In this document: positions 52,144 through 61,120 of the stretch, piece after piece | How the letters are laid out: each line of letters opens with the position of its first letter | Position numbering within the stretch: the stretch's first letter is position 1 | Assembly (NCBI RefSeq): GCF_000719285.1 | Contig: NZ_JOFS01000018.1 | Coordinates: forward strand, 106,430-170,429 | Reading direction: 5' to 3' | Length of the DNA: 64,000 bases | From: Streptomyces bicolor | GTDB taxonomy: Bacteria; Actinomycetota; Actinomycetes; Streptomycetales; Streptomycetaceae | The notes under the pieces: generated by a model | What the model saw: only the letters and a program-made list of their open reading frames with translations | Database searches by the model: none | Told to the model about the DNA's origin: nothing | Position numbers and translations under genes: made by a program

Positions 52144-53280
52144 ATGCCCTCGTCGTACCCCTACGTCCTGCTGTCCGCCGCCGTCTCCCTGGACGGCTAC
52201 CTCGACGACACCACCCCCGAGCGCCTGCTCCTGTCCAGCCCCGCCGACTTCGACCGGGTCGACGAGGTACGGGCCTCCGTGGACGCGATCCTGATCGGCG
52301 CCGGCACGATCCGGGCGGACAACCCACGGCTGCTGGTGAACTCGGCCGAGCGCCGGGCCGCGCGGGTGGCGTCCGGCAAGCCCGAGTATCCGTTGAAGGT
52401 CACGGTCAGCGCGTCCGGCGAGCTGGAGTCGACGGCGAACTTCTGGCACACGGGCGGCGAGAAGATCGTTTATACGACGGAGAAGGGCGCCGAGCGACTG
52501 CGGCGGACGCCGGTCGCGGCGGACGTGGTCGCGCTGGGCGCGGAGCTGGACTGGCGGGGTCTGCTGACGCACCTGCGCGAGGTGCGGGGCGTCGAGCGGC
52601 TGATGGTCGAGGGTGGCGGCACGATCCACACGCAGTTGCTCCAGCAGGGGCTGGCGGACGAGCTGCAGCTGGTGGTGGCGCCGCTGTTCGTCGGCGACCC
52701 GGACGCCCCGCGGCTGTTCGGGCCGGGCGGATATCAGGGCGGACGGCTGCGCCTGCTGGAGACCCGGCGCATCGAGGACGTCGTGCTGATGCGCTACGAG
52801 CCCACGGCGCCGGGGACGGGTGTCCTGCCCTCCGCCGCCGACCGGCACTGGCTGGCCCTGGCGTGCGACCTCGCGGCGCAGTGCCCGCCGTCGGAGACGG
52901 CGTTCAGTGTCGGGGCGGTGGTGGTGGCCGCCGACGGGACCGAGCTGGCGCGCGGGTACTCCAGGGAGGGCGGCGACCTCGTGGTGCACGCGGAGGAGGC
53001 GGCGCTCGCGAAGATCGCGCCGGACGATCCGCGGCTGGCGTCCGCGACGGTGTACAGCAGCCTGGAACCGTGCACCCGCCGTGCCTCCCGGCCCATGCCG
53101 TGTGCGCGGCTGATCCTGGTGGCCGGGGTCCGGCGGGTGGTGACCGCCTGGCGGGAGCCGGACACGTTCGTGACGGGGGCCGACGGGAGCGGGGTGCTGG
53201 CGGCCGAGGGGGTGGACGTCCTGGTGCTGCCGGAGTACGAGAAGCGGGCCAAGGCGCCCAACGCCCACCTGACGTTCTGA
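52144..53280 (+). CDS. RibD-like protein with reversed order: reductase then deaminase
   Basis: 378 residues; ATG with AAAGGGAG upstream. Residues 1-220 are a RibD C-terminal/dihydrofolate-reductase-like domain (LSAAVSLDGYLDD, DAILIGAGTIRADNPRLLVN, LMVEGGGTIHTQLL). Residues 230-378 are a cytidine-deaminase-fold domain with His282-Ala-Glu (VVHAEEAALAK) and cysteines 310 and 320 in SLEPCTRRASRPMPCA. Normal RibD/RibG has deaminase first and reductase second. Expected role: deamination and side-chain reduction of the pyrimidine made by GTP cyclohydrolase II. Divergent from marR. Confidence 0.9.
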   Translation: MPSSYPYVLLSAAVSLDGYLDDTTPERLLLSSPADFDRVDEVRASVDAILIGAGTIRADNPRLLVNSAERRAARVASGKPEYPLKVTVSASGELESTANFWHTGGEKIVYTTEKGAERLRRTPVAADVVALGAELDWRGLLTHLREVRGVERLMVEGGGTIHTQLLQQGLADELQLVVAPLFVGDPDAPRLFGPGGYQGGRLRLLETRRIEDVVLMRYEPTAPGTGVLPSAADRHWLALACDLAAQCPPSETAFSVGAVVVAADGTELARGYSREGGDLVVHAEEAALAKIAPDDPRLASATVYSSLEPCTRRASRPMPCARLILVAGVRRVVTAWREPDTFVTGADGSGVLAAEGVDVLVLPEYEKRAKAPNAHLTF

Positions 53281-53382
53281 CCCGATGCGGCCCGCGGACC
53301 GACCGGAAAACGCTGGTCAGGGGTGGGCCCTGGAAAGCCGTGTGCTTCGGACCCCGCTGATGGCGTACTATGGACTCATCGA

Positions 53383-53456
53383 CGCGGGGTGGAGCAGCTC
53401 GGTAGCTCGCTGGGCTCATAACCCAGAGGTCGCAGGTTCAAATCCTGTCCCCGCTA
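53383..53456 (+). tRNA. initiator tRNA-fMet(CAT)
   Basis: 74 nt. The acceptor starts CGCGGGG, with C1 unpaired against T72, the initiator hallmark. The anticodon stem has the three G-C pairs (GGG/CCC) around CTCATAA with anticodon CAT; the T-arm is GCAGGTTCAAATCCTGT. CCA is not encoded. Confidence 0.96.
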
Positions 53457-53463
53457 CTGAAGG

Positions 53464-53507
53464 CTCAGGGCCGGAACTGATCAGTCAGTTCCGGCCCTGA
53501 GTGTTTT
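53464..53507 (+). terminator. terminator of tRNA-fMet
   Basis: A 17-bp perfect stem (53464-53480 with 53485-53501), four-base loop, then GTGTTTT. It starts eight bases after the tRNA. Confidence 0.92.
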
Positions 53508-53739
53508 CCCCATGTCTCCGTCGAGCCGTCGTACGGCACCCTTGATCGTTGTTACCAGCCGTGAGCGGGCGACCGCCCTCCGCATAACAACTGACATACT
53601 GTCAATGCCTGTGTGACTCCTGAGCCTTGGTCAACTCGCCCGATTTAGGCCGCTCATGACCCGTAAGTCCAGGCGAAAATCGTTAATGATCAAGTGGAAC
53701 AGCTTGGAATCCGCACCTCGGGTCTATTAACGTTCGATA

Positions 53740-53932
53740 ACGCAGCGCGGTCGTCCCAGCCGTCACAAGAGACGGCTCCGTGCTCATGCGCCGAGTCCCG
53801 CAAGGGAGCCGGGGAACCACCACCCTGGGGTGAATCGCACGGATTCCGCCGTGAAGTCACGGTTGGTATACGCGCGTAGGAGACCTTCCTGCTCCGAACC
53901 CGTCAGCTAACCCGGTAGGCGAGAAGGAAGGA
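53740..53932 (+). promoter_or_regulatory. ydaO-type cyclic di-AMP riboswitch
   Basis: Conserved blocks of the ydaO/yuaA aptamer in order: CGCGGTCGTCCCAGCCGTCA, GAGACGGCTCCGTG, GCCGAGTCCCGCAAGGGAGC, GGGGAACCACC, GGGGTGAATCGCACGGATTC, CTCCGAACCCGTCAGCTAAC, and CCGGTAGGCGAGAAGGAAGG. It sits directly before a cell-wall M23 peptidase, as known for Streptomyces, where c-di-AMP binding turns off wall hydrolases. Edges are approximate. The region from 53508 to 53740 should hold the promoter; a TGACA-TAC-TGTCA palindrome lies at 53592-53604. Confidence 0.95.
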
Positions 53933-53947
53933 AAGGAGTACGCCCAC

Positions 53948-54976
53948 GTGGCGTCCAACAGGCCTGCTCCGCAAGCCCCGTTCGTGCCGAGTCAGCGCAG
54001 CACCGACACCTTCGGCTACGACCGCTACCGCACCGACGAGGGCCCGTTCGAGGAGTGGAACCCCACCGCGGAGTCCATTCGTCCCGTACGTGGCAGGCAC
54101 CGCGTCGCCAAGCAGCGTGGTGGGGGACTCGCCCGCAGCTCCACGGTTCTCGGCGTCGGCGTCATAGCCGCCGTCGGCGCGGGCGGCATGGCCAGCGCGA
54201 ACAGCGGCAAACCGCCGGTCGCCATCACCATGCCGGACCTGCCGCTGATCTCCGACGACGACTCCGCCGCTGCCGAGGACGCGACCACCGCGCTCAGCAC
54301 CATGGGGGAGACGGCCCAGGAGACCGCGCAGGGCACCAGCACCGACGCCGGTGAGGCGCTGCGCAGCCGGATCATCGCGCAGGCCGAGCTGCAGCAGGAC
54401 CAACTCGACAGCAAGGCCGCCGCGGACGCGATCGCCGCCGCCGAGAAGGAGGCCGCCGCCGCGGCCGCCAAGGCGGAGAAGGAGGCCGAGGCCAAGGCCG
54501 CCGCCGCGAAGGCCAAGGCCGAGGAGGAGGCCCGCAAGAAGGCCGAGGCCGAGCGCCTCGCCGAGCTGGCCAAGCAGTACGCGCTGCCGACCTCCTCGTA
54601 CACCGTCACCTCGACCTTCGGTCAGGCCGGCGCCTACTGGTCCTCCGGCTACCACACGGGCCTCGACTTCGCCGCCCCGTCCGGCACGCTGATCAAGGCG
54701 GTGCACACCGGCACGATCACCTTCGCCGGCTGGGACGGCTCGTACGGCTACAAGACGGTGCTCACCCTCGAGGACGGCACCGAGATCTGGTACGCGCACC
54801 AGTCCTCGATCAGCGTCAGCGTCGGCCAGAAGGTCAACACGGGCGACGTCATCGGCCGCGTCGGCGCCACCGGCAACGTCACCGGCGCCCACCTGCACCT
54901 CGAGGTCCACCCCGACGGCAGCACGAACGGCATCGACCCGATGGCCTGGCTGCAGGGCAAGGGCCTCTCGGTCTGA
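53948..54976 (+). CDS. M23 family peptidoglycan endopeptidase
   Basis: 342 residues; GTG start, AAAGGAG nine bases upstream at the riboswitch end. Basic N-terminus, a membrane/signal segment (TVLGVGVIAAVGAGGMASA, about 66-84), then an Ala/Glu/Lys coiled coil (about 140-207). The LytM domain has His236 and Asp240 (GYHTGLDFAAPSG) and His315-Leu-His317 (GAHLHLEVH), the zinc ligands and catalytic His. It cuts peptide cross-links outside the membrane. The riboswitch ties expression to c-di-AMP, matching roles in growth and germination. Confidence 0.94.
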   Translation: MASNRPAPQAPFVPSQRSTDTFGYDRYRTDEGPFEEWNPTAESIRPVRGRHRVAKQRGGGLARSSTVLGVGVIAAVGAGGMASANSGKPPVAITMPDLPLISDDDSAAAEDATTALSTMGETAQETAQGTSTDAGEALRSRIIAQAELQQDQLDSKAAADAIAAAEKEAAAAAAKAEKEAEAKAAAAKAKAEEEARKKAEAERLAELAKQYALPTSSYTVTSTFGQAGAYWSSGYHTGLDFAAPSGTLIKAVHTGTITFAGWDGSYGYKTVLTLEDGTEIWYAHQSSISVSVGQKVNTGDVIGRVGATGNVTGAHLHLEVHPDGSTNGIDPMAWLQGKGLSV

Positions 54977-55009
54977 CCCCCCCGGGGGGGCAACCCCCGA
55001 TCGCGTAGA

Positions 55010-55045
55010 GACGCCGGCGAGGCAGAGCATGCCCTCGCCGGCGTC
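55010..55045. terminator. hairpin between convergent genes
   Basis: 13-bp perfect stem (55010-55022 with 55033-55045) with a ten-base loop, between the M23 gene and a minus-strand small gene; likely bidirectional. Confidence 0.7.
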
Positions 55046-55063
55046 GCTGTCGTGCGAGGGCGG

Positions 55064-55294
55064 TCAGGGATCACAGGTGCCGGACTGGCCCGCGCACTGC
55101 CAGCCCGAAAAGCCGCCCTCGGGGTTGTCGATGTCGTTGTCGAGCTGGAGGAATCCCCAGACGACGGTGACCGTGAACGCGACGGCGGCCAGGGCCAGCA
55201 GCCACAGGACGCCCGTCTTGACCTTCGCTTTCCAGCGTTGATCCGGCTCGCGGGCGGGCCGGGCGGCGCTGGGATCGTGACGACCGCTGCTCAT
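55064..55294 (-). CDS. small single-pass membrane protein
   Basis: 76 residues. Polar, basic N-terminus (MSSGRHDPSAARPAREPDQR), one transmembrane helix (VLWLLALAAVAFTVTVVWGF, about 29-48), and a short outer tail with two cysteines (GWQCAGQSGTCDP). N-in/C-out by the positive-inside rule. Not recognised, though the composition looks genuinely coding. The 265 bases upstream (55295-55559) contain no gene. Confidence 0.65.
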   Translation of the reverse strand: MSSGRHDPSAARPAREPDQRWKAKVKTGVLWLLALAAVAFTVTVVWGFLQLDNDIDNPEGGFSGWQCAGQSGTCDP

Positions 55295-55559
55295 GCGCAG
55301 ACCGTCATCTCGTCGGAGCTGCCGACGACGTCGAAGTCGACGGCTCCTCGACCGTGGCCGGTGCGGACACCAACGTATGGGCCGGCCTCGGATCGGCCGG
55401 TCGGCTCATCGCCGCCTCCCCCAGGGCCGGTTGACCGGCCCTCACCCCCGTACAGAAGAAAGCTTCCCTCACCCTAGGTGTTCCGCTTGGGTTGCGGTAG
55501 GGACGGTGATCTTGAGGAGCGCGGGACGTCGATGGCGGCGTCCGAGGGGCCCGTCCGCC

Positions 55560-56921
55560 TCACATCCGATACGGGTTGTACGCGGGATAGGGCGCCGTCG
55601 GCCCGTACGTGGCGCCGGGCGCCTGCCCGTACATGGCGCCGTGCCCCTGTCCGTACGGCTGCTGCCACCGAACCGGCTGCCCGTACCCGTACCCGTACGC
55701 ACGCCAAGGCTGCGCGGCGACCGCATGCTCCAGCGCCGGCCGGGCGAACCCCCGCCGCCCCCACAGCTCGTGCAACAGCTCCCGTTCCCGTACGGCGAAG
55801 TCCGCACCGGCCCGCCCACGGCGCCCCCGGTGCCGTAGGAACGCCAGCGACGTGGCGTAGGCCTCGTACTGCGCCACCGCCCGGGCCGCCGTCGGCCCCC
55901 CGCGCCGCCGCGCGTACTGCCGGGCCATCCGCCGTGCCCGCATCGAGCCGAGCGCGAACGGCTCGCCCGGGGCCAGCCATCCGGCCATGACGTAGGCGGG
56001 CAGCTCCTCGCGCACGGTTCGCAGCTCACGCTGCCGTGTCCAGATCACCAGCCAGGTCAGCAGCCCGAACGCGGGCACCATGAAGGCGGCGTACACGGCG
56101 AAGAACCCGAACTCGCCGAAGGCCGACGAGCCGTTCCACAGGGCGTGCATGCCCATGGCGAGCAGCAGCCCGGAGATCGGGAGCAGAACGCGGCGCACAT
56201 GCTGGCGTGGACCCGACAGCGCCGCGATGCCGAAGCCGAGGCCGGTGAGGACCGTGAAGAGGGGGTGCGCGAAGGGCGACATGATCACGCGGACGAAGAA
56301 GGTCGCCGCCGTGACGGAGGCGATGCCGCTGTCGCCGGAGAGCTGGTCGGTACCGAAGGCGGTACCGAGGTAGAGGATGTTCTCGGTGAAGGCGAAGCCG
56401 GTGGCGGTGACCCCGGCTATGACCACGCCGTCGACGATCCCGGTGAAGTCCCGCCTGCGGAAGAGGAAGACGAGCAGTACGGCGACCGCCTTCGCCGTCT
56501 CCTCCACGATGGGCGCTATGACGGTCGCGCCGAGGGTGTCGGCGTGCGACGGATCGGCGGTCGCTATCGCTATCCACCGGGTCGCGAAGCTGTTGGCGAT
56601 GATCGCTATCAGCGCCGCCGCGAAGGCGCCCCACGCGAAGGAGAACACCAGATTCCGCCAGGGGCCCGGCTCGACCCGGTCCAGCCAGCGGAAGGAGGCG
56701 ACGAGCAGCGGCACGGGCAGCACGGCGAGCCCGAGCCCGACCAGGAACCCCTCGGTGCCGGTCTGCTCGCGCACCAGGGCGAGGATGACCAGGCCGGAGA
56801 GCGTGAGCAATGTGGTGAGCGCGCCGTAACGCACCCACCGCTTCTGCCACCAGTGCGCGTGCCGCAGTGCGCCGCCGGTGGGACCGGTGGGGTGCGTCGG
56901 GTACGGGGGACTGGTGGCCAC
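55560..56921 (-). CDS. PrsW family intramembrane metalloprotease
   Basis: 453 residues. About eight to nine membrane segments. PrsW signatures are all visible: VIAPIVEETAKAVAVLLVFL (E-E-x-x-K), GFAFTENILYLG and SPFAHPLFTVLTGLG, plus a later GMHALWNGS His. Site-1 proteases of this family clip anti-sigma factors. The C-terminal 110 residues are cytoplasmic, ending in Tyr/Gly/Gln/Pro repeats (YGYGQPVRWQQPYGQGHG). It is upstream of, and on the same strand as, nothing obviously coupled. Confidence 0.9.
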   Translation of the reverse strand: MATSPPYPTHPTGPTGGALRHAHWWQKRWVRYGALTTLLTLSGLVILALVREQTGTEGFLVGLGLAVLPVPLLVASFRWLDRVEPGPWRNLVFSFAWGAFAAALIAIIANSFATRWIAIATADPSHADTLGATVIAPIVEETAKAVAVLLVFLFRRRDFTGIVDGVVIAGVTATGFAFTENILYLGTAFGTDQLSGDSGIASVTAATFFVRVIMSPFAHPLFTVLTGLGFGIAALSGPRQHVRRVLLPISGLLLAMGMHALWNGSSAFGEFGFFAVYAAFMVPAFGLLTWLVIWTRQRELRTVREELPAYVMAGWLAPGEPFALGSMRARRMARQYARRRGGPTAARAVAQYEAYATSLAFLRHRGRRGRAGADFAVRERELLHELWGRRGFARPALEHAVAAQPWRAYGYGYGQPVRWQQPYGQGHGAMYGQAPGATYGPTAPYPAYNPYRM

Positions 56922-57053
56922 GTCATCGACCCTAACGAGACAGGGGCGCCGCCCGCAGCAGCGCGAGGGGCTCTGGCGCCGGTGGGGTGGGCTGTCGGTG
57001 CTGGTCGCCCGGTCGTCTTCCAGATGTTCTTCCGGGTGTTCTTCCCGCTGCTC

Positions 57054-57905
57054 CTACGGCTGTACGCGGCGGAAGAGCAGGTCGTTCACCACATGACCCT
57101 TGTCCAGTCCCTGCCCCTCGAAACGGGTCAGCGGCCGGAACCGGGGACGGGGCGCGAAACCGCCGTCGGCCTGGGTGTTCTCGAAGTCTGGGTGACCGGT
57201 CAGAACTTCGAGCATCTGTTCGGCGTACGGCTCCCAGTCGGTGGCGCAGTGCAGGAGGGCACCGGGCTTCAGCCGGGTCGCGGCGAGGCTGAGGAACTCG
57301 GGCTGGATGAGACGCCGCTTGTGGTGCCGCTTCTTGGGCCAGGGATCGGGGAAGTAGACGCGCAGCCCGTCGAGCGAGTCGGGGGCGAGCATCTCGCGCA
57401 GCAGGATGATGGCGTCGCCGTTGGCCACGCGGACGTTGCTCAGCCCGTTCTGGTCGGCGAGGTTGAGCAGGTTTCCCTGCCCCGGCGTGTGCACGTCGAC
57501 GGCGAGGACGTTGGTGTCCGGGTCGGCGGCGGCCATCTGCGCGGTGGCCTCCCCCATCCCGAACCCGATCTCCAGCACGACCGGATTGCCGTTCCCGAAC
57601 AGCTCACCGAGATCGACGACCTGCTGCCCGTCGATGTCGAGCCCCCACTTGGGCCACAGCCGCTGCAACGCGTCCGCCTGCCCCGCGGTCACCCGACTGC
57701 GCCGCGGCTGAAAACTCCGGATCCGCCGCTCGAAGTGCGACCCGGCGGGATCGGCCTTGGGCCCGTCCGGGAACCGGGGCTCACCTTTGGCCCGGGTGTG
57801 CCGGACGGACACACCGGGGACATGGCGGGGATGCGCGCCGTCGGTGCCGGGCTGCCCGGGGGTACCGGGCCGGGGGACTTCGGGGGCGTTGAGAGACTCA
57901 GACAC
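57054..57905 (-). CDS. trmB: tRNA (guanine-N7)-methyltransferase
   Basis: 283 residues from the GTG at 57905 (VSESLNAPEVPRPG); an alternative GTG at 57953 adds 16 residues. TAAAAT ten bases before the chosen start suggests a nearly leaderless mRNA. Makes m7G46 in tRNA with SAM. VVLEIGFGMGEATAQMAAAD is the SAM site, LRVYFPDPWPKKRHHKRRLI the catalytic/tRNA loop, and TDWEPYAEQMLEVL the C-terminal mark. The N-terminal about 70 residues are Pro/Gly-rich and actinobacteria-specific. Confidence 0.94.
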   Translation of the reverse strand: MSESLNAPEVPRPGTPGQPGTDGAHPRHVPGVSVRHTRAKGEPRFPDGPKADPAGSHFERRIRSFQPRRSRVTAGQADALQRLWPKWGLDIDGQQVVDLGELFGNGNPVVLEIGFGMGEATAQMAAADPDTNVLAVDVHTPGQGNLLNLADQNGLSNVRVANGDAIILLREMLAPDSLDGLRVYFPDPWPKKRHHKRRLIQPEFLSLAATRLKPGALLHCATDWEPYAEQMLEVLTGHPDFENTQADGGFAPRPRFRPLTRFEGQGLDKGHVVNDLLFRRVQP

Positions 57906-57987
57906 AGTGAGACCGATTTTACGGTGAGGGAGCCCCGACAGACTTACGGCCACTTCCCGAACCCCGCTCCGCCCCCTTCACGCCCCT

Positions 57988-59196
57988 TCACGCCCCCTCC
58001 AGCACCGCCAGCACCCTCCGCGCCACCTCCCGCCCGATGGGCAACGACGCGGTCGCCGCGGGACTCGGCGCGTTCAGCACATGCACGGCCCGCGCCCCCT
58101 CCCGTATCAGGAAGTCGTCCACCAGCGCCCCGTCCCGCAACACCGCCTGCGCCCGCACCCCCGCCGCCGCGGGCACCAGGTCATCGGACTCCACCGCGGG
58201 CAACAACCTCCGCACCGCCTCCGTGAACGCCCCCTTGGACACCGACCGCCGCAGCTCACCGGCCCCGTACCGCCAGTGCCGCCGAGCCATCCGCCACACA
58301 CCCGGCCACGCCACCGTCGCCCCGACCTCCCGAGGCCGTACGACCCCCCACCCGTACCCCTCCCGGGCCAGCGCCGGCACCGCGTTGGGCCCGATGTGCA
58401 CATCCCCGTCGATGCCGCGCGTGAGATGCACCCCGAGGAACGGAAACGCCGGATCCGGCACCGGATACACCAGCCCCCGCACCAGCTCGGGCCGCGCCAG
58501 CGAGTAGTACTCCCCCCGGAACGGCACGATCCGCACCTCCGGCTCGTCCCCCGTCATCCGGGCCACCTCGTCGCAGTACAGCCCGGCACAGTTCACCAGC
58601 ACCCGCCCCCGCACGATGTCCCCGCGCGTGGTCCGTACGGCGACCCCCAGGTCCGCCCGCCGGTCGACCCGCTCGACCTGAGCGCCGTACCGGATCTCGG
58701 CCCCCGACGCCTCCGCCAGCTGCCGCGCGACCCCGACGAAGTCGCACACGCCCGTCGTCCCGACGTGTATCGCGGCGAGCCCCCGCACCTCCGGTTCGTA
58801 CTCCGCGATCTGCGCGACGCCCAGCTCCCGTACCGGAATGCCGTTCTCCCGCCCGCGCTGCACCAGCGCGTGCAGGCGCGGCAGCTCCTGCCGCTCGGTC
58901 GCGACGATCAGCTTGCCGGTGACGGCGTGCGCGATGCCGTACTCCGCGCAGAACTTGACCATCTCGGCGGCGCCCCGCACCGCGAACCGCGCCTTCAGGG
59001 AGCCCGGCCGGTAGTAGATCCCGCTGTGGATGACCCCGCTGTTGCGCCCGGTCTGATGCCGGGCGGGACCCGGCTCCTTCTCCAGCACGGTCACCCGCGT
59101 GCCCGGCGCGGCACGCGTGATCGCGTACGCCGTGGCCAGCCCGACGATCCCACCGCCGACCACGAGCACGTCACAGTCGTAAGCGATCGTCCGCAC
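57988..59196 (-). CDS. lhgO: L-2-hydroxyglutarate oxidase type FAD enzyme
   Basis: 402 residues from the GTG at 59196, chosen because GGGAGG lies eight bases upstream. DAO-fold: DVLVVGGGIVGLATAYAITR, ARHQTGRNSGVIHSGIYYRP (LhgO-type GRNSGVIHSG motif), TGKLIVAT, VNCAGLYCDEVAR, and VLNAPSPAATASLPIGREVA at the end. It oxidises L-2-hydroxyglutarate to 2-oxoglutarate, passing electrons to the quinone pool. Confidence 0.92.
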   Translation of the reverse strand: MRTIAYDCDVLVVGGGIVGLATAYAITRAAPGTRVTVLEKEPGPARHQTGRNSGVIHSGIYYRPGSLKARFAVRGAAEMVKFCAEYGIAHAVTGKLIVATERQELPRLHALVQRGRENGIPVRELGVAQIAEYEPEVRGLAAIHVGTTGVCDFVGVARQLAEASGAEIRYGAQVERVDRRADLGVAVRTTRGDIVRGRVLVNCAGLYCDEVARMTGDEPEVRIVPFRGEYYSLARPELVRGLVYPVPDPAFPFLGVHLTRGIDGDVHIGPNAVPALAREGYGWGVVRPREVGATVAWPGVWRMARRHWRYGAGELRRSVSKGAFTEAVRRLLPAVESDDLVPAAAGVRAQAVLRDGALVDDFLIREGARAVHVLNAPSPAATASLPIGREVARRVLAVLEGA

Positions 59197-59390
59197 CTGC
59201 TCCACCTCCCGGTTTCGATAATGCACTGCGCCACTGACAACGCCCTCAAACCCGGAGGGCCGCCCGAGCAGGCCCGGAGGACCGGCCGAGGGCCGCCACA
59301 CCTTGCGGGGGCGCGGCGCTCCCACGCCCCGACCAGGCGATATGCCCGGGACGCGGCGGGCGCGGCGAGCGGGAGATCCACGCCACGGCC

Positions 59391-59603
59391 GTGCGGACGG
59401 AGCGGCGGCTGCCCGGGCTGTTCCGGCGGATCGCCGGCGACAAGGAGAAGATCGACGCCGTCAGCTCGGGGCAGGGCCGCGCCGTCGACAGCGCGAACCT
59501 GTACTCCAGCGCGCCCGCCATGACCGACGAGAGCCCCGGCGGCAAGGGCTACGACCTCGCCGAGCTGGAGCGCCGCGTCGGGCGCACGGACGGCGCGTCG
59601 TAA
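59391..59603 (+). CDS. possible short protein or gene remnant
   Basis: 70 residues if the GTG at 59391 is used; the frame is open further upstream without a good start. RRLPGLFRRIAGDKEKIDAV and DESPGGKGYDLAELERRVGR look coding (balanced charge, helix-like), but there is no strong ribosome site and no recognised family. It may be the 3' remnant of a larger gene lost upstream. Confidence 0.3.
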   Translation: MRTERRLPGLFRRIAGDKEKIDAVSSGQGRAVDSANLYSSAPAMTDESPGGKGYDLAELERRVGRTDGAS

Positions 59604-59695
59604 CGGTTCCGCTCCCGCGCGGCGGGCGGGACGGGCGGGACGGCGGCTCGGGTCCGCCGAGCCGCCGCGCACCCCACGTGCGCGTGCGGGCACGC

Positions 59696-61120
59696 TCAGG
59701 CCGGTGCCATGAGCAGCGGCCGTGCCCGCTCCCGCAGTTCGACGACCCGCGGCTCGTCGCCGTACGGCTCCAGGCGGTGCAGCAGGTCCTTCACGTACTC
59801 CGTGGTGCGCGCGGACGATATCCGCCCCGCGACCTCCACCGCCCGTACGCCCTGCTCGCATGCCGCATCGAGATTGCCCGACTCCAGCTCGGCGACCGCC
59901 GAGACGACGAGCCGCAGCCCGTGCGAGCGCACGAACTCCTCCGTCGGCTTGGAGAGAGCCTGCTCCGTGAACCGGCGTACCTGGCGCGGTGCCTTCAGGT
60001 CCCGGTAGCACTCCGCGGCATCCGCGGCGAAGCGGTCGTAGGAGTAGAAGCCGAGCCAGGACGGGTCGTTGTCGCCCTCTCTGGACCGCTCCAGCCAGCC
60101 CTCCGCCGCCTTCAGCGCGGCACCGGCCGCCTGCGCGTCTCCCGCGCGCGCGTGTGCGCGTGCCTCGACGAGGCGGAAGAAGCTCATGGTGCGGGCGGTG
60201 GCGAGGCCACGGTTGCGTTCCAGAGCGGCCTGGGCGAGGTCGACGCCCTCGTCGCCGAAGCCCCGGTAGGTCGCCTGGAGCGACATCGACGCCAGGACGT
60301 ACCCACCGAGGGGTACGTCGGCCGCCGCGCGCGCGAGCCGCAGTGCCTGGATGTAGTACCGCTGGGCGGCCTCCTGCTGCCCGGTGTCGAAGGCCATCCA
60401 TCCCGCGAGGCGCGTGAGTTCGGCGCTCGCCCCGAACAGGGCGCGGCCCACTTCGTCGGAGTACGAGCCGAGCAGCAGCGGCGCCGCCTCCACCCGTAGG
60501 CACTCGGGCACCATGGACGAACGCCAGTCGCCGCCCCCGTACTTGGAGTCCCAGCGCCTGGCGTCCTCGGCGGCCTCCCGCAGCTTCTGCACATCGCTGT
60601 GGCCGACTTTGAGCGGTGCGCCGGAGCCCTCGGAGGGGCTCACCTCGCGCGCCACCGAGCTGTCGGCCGGTGTTATCAGCCACCGTGAGGCAGGCGTTGC
60701 GTATGCGCTCACCGCGAACGAACCCGCAAGCGACTGCCAGATGCCGCCGGAGCCGGCGCGGCGCCCGGCGAGGTCGAGACGGTACAGCTCCGTCGCCGAC
60801 TTCACCGCCTGTCCGACGTCCCGGGGAAAGGCGAGGCCCACTTCGGGTGCGGGGTCCGCGTCCGCCAGGCCGATCTCGTGGAGCGGCACCGGGCGGCCCA
60901 GCTTCTGGCCGATCGCGGCGGCGATGAGGTGCGGCGCGGCACCCTGCGGCACCATGCCCTTCGACACCCAGCGCGCCACCGAGGTCTTGTCGTAGCGAAG
61001 AGTCAGTCCCCGCTGAGCGCCAAGGTCGTTGACGCGTCGAGCGAGTCCTGCGTTGCTGATTCCCGCGAGGGCGAGAACGGCGCCGAGCTTTTCGTTCGGC
61101 CCGCGTTGCTCCCTGGACAT
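59696..61120 (-). CDS. NsdA-like / sporulation-associated regulator with TPR-like repeats
   Basis: 474 residues from the ATG at 61120 with GAGGGGTGG upstream. An N-terminal HTH-like region ([20 protein letters not shown], then [20 protein letters not shown]) precedes a helical repeat region ([40 protein letters not shown]). This is the pattern of NsdA/SCO4114-type proteins that influence sporulation and antibiotic production in Streptomyces. Cytoplasmic. Confidence 0.82.
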   Translation of the reverse strand: MSREQRGPNEKLGAVLALAGISNAGLARRVNDLGAQRGLTLRYDKTSVARWVSKGMVPQGAAPHLIAAAIGQKLGRPVPLHEIGLADADPAPEVGLAFPRDVGQAVKSATELYRLDLAGRRAGSGGIWQSLAGSFAVSAYATPASRWLITPADSSVAREVSPSEGSGAPLKVGHSDVQKLREAAEDARRWDSKYGGGDWRSSMVPECLRVEAAPLLLGSYSDEVGRALFGASAELTRLAGWMAFDTGQQEAAQRYYIQALRLARAAADVPLGGYVLASMSLQATYRGFGDEGVDLAQAALERNRGLATARTMSFFRLVEARAHARAGDAQAAGAALKAAEGWLERSREGDNDPSWLGFYSYDRFAADAAECYRDLKAPRQVRRFTEQALSKPTEEFVRSHGLRLVVSAVAELESGNLDAACEQGVRAVEVAGRISSARTTEYVKDLLHRLEPYGDEPRVVELRERARPLLMAPA

